From NCBI GenBank assembly GCA_934589325.1, contig CAKTNU010000086.1:1-7493 (forward strand): DNA of 7,493 bases, in the 5' to 3' direction. This stretch comes from an uncultured Oscillospiraceae bacterium. GTDB taxonomy: Bacteria > Bacillota_A > Clostridia > Oscillospirales > Oscillospiraceae. Shown one piece after another: positions 6,598 to 7,493 of the stretch. The notes beneath the pieces were generated by a model that was not told where the DNA came from, searched no databases, and was given only the letters and a program-made list of their open reading frames with translations. How positions within the stretch are numbered: the stretch's first letter is position 1; each line of letters starts with the position of its first letter. The position numbers and the translations under genes are program-made.

Positions 6598-6625
6598 TGT
6601 TGAAACCGACTTTATATGATATACT
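6598..6625 (+). promoter_or_regulatory. Probable promoter of the XRE regulator / zinc-ribbon operon
   Basis: TATACT (6620-6625) makes a good -10 box. The best -35 partner is TTGTTG (6598-6603) with a 16-nt spacer; TTGAAA (6600-6605) would leave only 14 nt. An alternative is TTGCGC (6591-6596) with TATGAT (6615-6620) at 18 nt. Either start would leave a long leader of roughly 180 nt before the chosen GTG at 6809. Confidence 0.55.
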
Positions 6626-6633
6626 TTTTTCAT

Positions 6634-6680
6634 AAAATTCCCGCTGTTTTTGCCGAAAAATGTCGAAAGTGCGGGCTTTT
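6634..6680 (+). other. Terminator-like hairpin in the leader of the XRE gene
   Basis: CCCGC (6640-6644) can pair with GCGGG (6671-6675), flanked by AAAA (6634-6637) and TTTT (6677-6680). Inside, TTTTT (6647-6651) pairs with AAAAA (6656-6660) around GCCG. The outer stem is short and its loop long, so the fold is only suggestive. It lies shortly downstream of the predicted start site and could act in attenuation. Confidence 0.3.
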
Positions 6681-6808
6681 GTGACAATTTAATTTACATA
6701 CTCAACGAAACCCTCGGTGCAATGCCGACTGAGAAAAGCATTTTACCGCCTCTATATCGTCTGGTATCTTCAAAAAATATCTCCTATGGTTTCTGCCGAG
6801 GTGATATT

Positions 6809-7039
6809 GTGTCTGTATTTGACGAAATTGGCAATTCCATAGTACTATTGCGCAAGCATAGAGGATTTACACAGGAGCATCTCGCTCTTGAATGTGAGAT
6901 GAGCATCTCCTATCTGCGCCGAATCGAACACGGCACCGCAAACCCCACGATCAAGGAACTGCAGCACATTGCGGATATTCTTGGGACCGAGCTTGAAAAC
7001 CCACTCTGTATTCCGGAAACGGTGGAATCCGCCAAATGA
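6809..7039 (+). CDS. Small XRE-family helix-turn-helix regulator
   Basis: This 76-residue protein is almost entirely a Cro/C1-type (HTH_3) domain: GNSIVLLRKHRGFTQEHLALECEMSISYLRRIEHGTANPTIKELQHIADILG, with the turn at about residues 20-41. The elements RGFTQEHLA, S-x-S-YLRRIEHG and the N-PTI-x-x-L ending are classic. I chose the GTG at 6809 because GAGGTGAT (6799-6806), a strong match to the 16S anti-Shine-Dalgarno, lies just before it and the protein then begins right at the domain, as compact XRE proteins do. The frame stays open to a TTG at 6650 (129 residues) with an ATG at 6722, but neither has a good ribosome binding site. Its stop overlaps the next gene's ATG, implying translational coupling with the zinc-ribbon protein. 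Targets are unknown; such regulators often control their own operon. Confidence 0.88.
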   Translation: MSVFDEIGNSIVLLRKHRGFTQEHLALECEMSISYLRRIEHGTANPTIKELQHIADILGTELENPLCIPETVESAK

Positions 7040-7242
7040 GCACGTCGGCAAAAAGCTACAGGCGGCCTATGCTGGTCTCACAAATACGTGTTTTCAAAAC
7101 GCTTGGTGCTTACCCTGTATGCCCGCGCTGCCACATTTCGCTTGGCCGCGAATACCAGCGCTTCTGCGACCGCTGCGGTCAGCGGCTCTGCTGGGATAAT
7201 TATGCCAAGTCGCTCGTTGTCATTACTAAAAGCTCCGGTTAG
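7036..7242 (+). CDS. Small zinc-ribbon protein coupled to the XRE regulator
   Basis: This 68-residue protein contains VCPRCHISLGREYQRFCDRCGQRLCWDNY, with CxxC pairs at C29/C32 and C44/C47 that form a zinc ribbon; a further Cys52 follows. The N-terminal 25 residues are basic with no signal peptide, and the tail is short. I recall similar CPRC...EYQ-x-x-CDRCGQ-L-W proteins of unknown function in Clostridia, but know no gene name. The ATG at 7036 overlaps the XRE stop as ATGA, and GGTGG (7020-7024) lies 11 nt upstream, so translation probably depends on ribosomes finishing the XRE gene. The tight pairing suggests a partner of the regulator or a nucleic-acid-binding protein; this is inference. 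Confidence 0.8.
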   Translation: MSTSAKSYRRPMLVSQIRVFKTLGAYPVCPRCHISLGREYQRFCDRCGQRLCWDNYAKSLVVITKSSG

Positions 7243-7245
7243 CGC

Positions 7246-7292
7246 GAAGCACACCTTCTCATCCCGTGTAAACGGACGAGAAGGTGTGCTTC
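7246..7292 (+). repeat. Long perfect inverted repeat, hairpin after the zinc-ribbon gene
   Basis: The arms GAAGCACACCTTCTC (7246-7260) and GAGAAGGTGTGCTTC (7278-7292) are perfectly complementary over 15 bp, with a 17-nt centre holding a second small hairpin, CCGT (7264-7267) with ACGG (7272-7275) around GTAA. It begins 4 nt after the zinc-ribbon stop codon, so it probably ends or stabilises the operon transcript. The following bases, TGCATTATC, lack a T run, which is atypical for an intrinsic terminator. Confidence 0.85.
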
Positions 7293-7380
7293 TGCATTAT
7301 CAAAAATGATTTTGCGCGGAAAGGCATGCTATTGTCTTTGATGATCAGATATTCTGTCAGCCGCAGCGCCATAAAATCAG

Positions 7381-7414
7381 AAAAGCACCGGTTTCTCATC
7401 AAACCGGTGCTTTT
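7381..7414. terminator. Bidirectional terminator serving tRNA-Arg(ACG)
   Basis: A perfect 14-bp stem, AAAAGCACCGGTTT (7381-7394) with AAACCGGTGCTTTT (7401-7414), closes a 6-nt loop. The stem's own A/T ends supply the T run in both directions; on the minus strand TTTT is followed by CTGATTTTA. It lies 2 nt beyond the encoded CCA of the minus-strand tRNA and would also catch plus-strand transcripts from the XRE operon. Confidence 0.92.
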
Positions 7415-7416
7415 AC

Positions 7417-7493
7417 TGGCACGCCGTAAGGGATTCGAACCCCTGACCTTCTGGTCCGTAGCCAGACGCTCTATCCAGCTGAGCTAACGGCGC
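7417..7493 (-). tRNA. tRNA-Arg (anticodon ACG)
   Basis: Reading the minus strand from the last base gives GCGCCGT-TA-GCTC-AGCTGGATA-GAGC, anticodon stem TCTGG/CCAGA around CTACGGA, variable AGGTC, T arm AGGGG-TTCGAAT-CCCTT and acceptor ACGGCGT, then G and encoded CCA (7417-7419). The anticodon ACG, with A34 normally converted to inosine, reads CGN arginine codons. The gene is complete and its first base is the window's last, so its promoter lies outside. As in the other tRNA-Arg here, the first acceptor pair is G-U. Confidence 0.97.

Noticed and set aside
6461..7375. Shared words CTGTCAGCCGC (6461 and 7354) and GCAGCGCYATAAA (6520 and 7363)
   Set aside because: Several exact 11-base repeats are expected by chance in 7.5 kb, and the two words are arranged differently at the two sites, so no dispersed repeat can be claimed.
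7284..7487. Plus-strand open frame ending in RKGFEPLTFWSVARRSIQLS
   Set aside because: The tail is the translation of the reverse complement of tRNA-Arg(ACG), a well-known annotation artefact, and the frame also spans a terminator.
3424..7493. Attachment-site direct repeats derived from the tRNA 3' ends
   Set aside because: The two tRNA genes share only the common TTCGAATC and GCCA segments, and no further copy of either 3' end was seen in the window.

Overview
The window looks like chromosomal DNA from a moderately GC-rich member of the Clostridia, probably an Oscillospiraceae/Ruminococcaceae-type gut anaerobe. The reasons are strong AGGAGG-type ribosome binding sites, GTG/ATG starts, TTGACA-N17-TATAAT promoters, hairpin-plus-T terminators, genome-encoded CCA on the tRNAs, and families typical of Firmicutes (a fused ABC exporter, a Cys-rich KTR protein, a short XRE regulator). 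This is inference from sequence character; the species cannot be named.

Layout. Positions 2-325 hold the C-terminal end of a ParA/MinD-like P-loop ATPase. It faces a large minus-strand gene (404-3319) for a 971-residue MacB/FtsX-type ABC exporter with ATPase and permease fused. The two genes share a bidirectional terminator (350-390). Upstream of the exporter gene, on the other strand, is tRNA-Arg(CCT) with its own promoter and terminator (3376-3534). Next is a stand-alone TetR regulator (3754-4383), whose perfect-consensus promoter lies inside a 13-bp inverted repeat that is probably its own operator. A second TetR (4532-5155) also has a perfect-consensus promoter and an overlapping palindrome. 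It is followed by a 62-residue Cys-rich KTR zinc-binding protein (5184-5372) and a terminator, then a streptothricin-acetyltransferase-like GNAT (5451-5981) and a small lipoprotein (6002-6388) only 20 nt later. After about 260 non-coding bases comes a second regulator/zinc-ribbon pair: a 76-residue XRE protein (6809-7039) overlapping by 4 nt a 68-residue zinc-ribbon protein (7036-7242). The window closes with a long perfect hairpin, a 14-bp-stem terminator and a complete minus-strand tRNA-Arg(ACG) ending at the last base.

How the parts may work together. The stretch between the two tRNA-Arg genes is accessory in character: two self-regulating TetR genes, a probable drug- or small-molecule-modifying acetyltransferase, a lipoprotein and two regulator-plus-zinc-ribbon pairs. 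The simplest reading is a stress/toxin-response region: TetR2-KTR-GNAT-lipoprotein may respond to a small molecule, and the ABC exporter may act in envelope defence. No integrase, transposase, phage gene, CRISPR array or att repeat was found, so mobility is not demonstrated. The points most worth checking are the operator/promoter architectures, the terminator placed just before the acetyltransferase with no evident promoter behind it, the two regulator/zinc-ribbon pairings, the six-codon reading frame overlapping the exporter start, and the shared G1-U72 pair in both tRNA-Arg genes.
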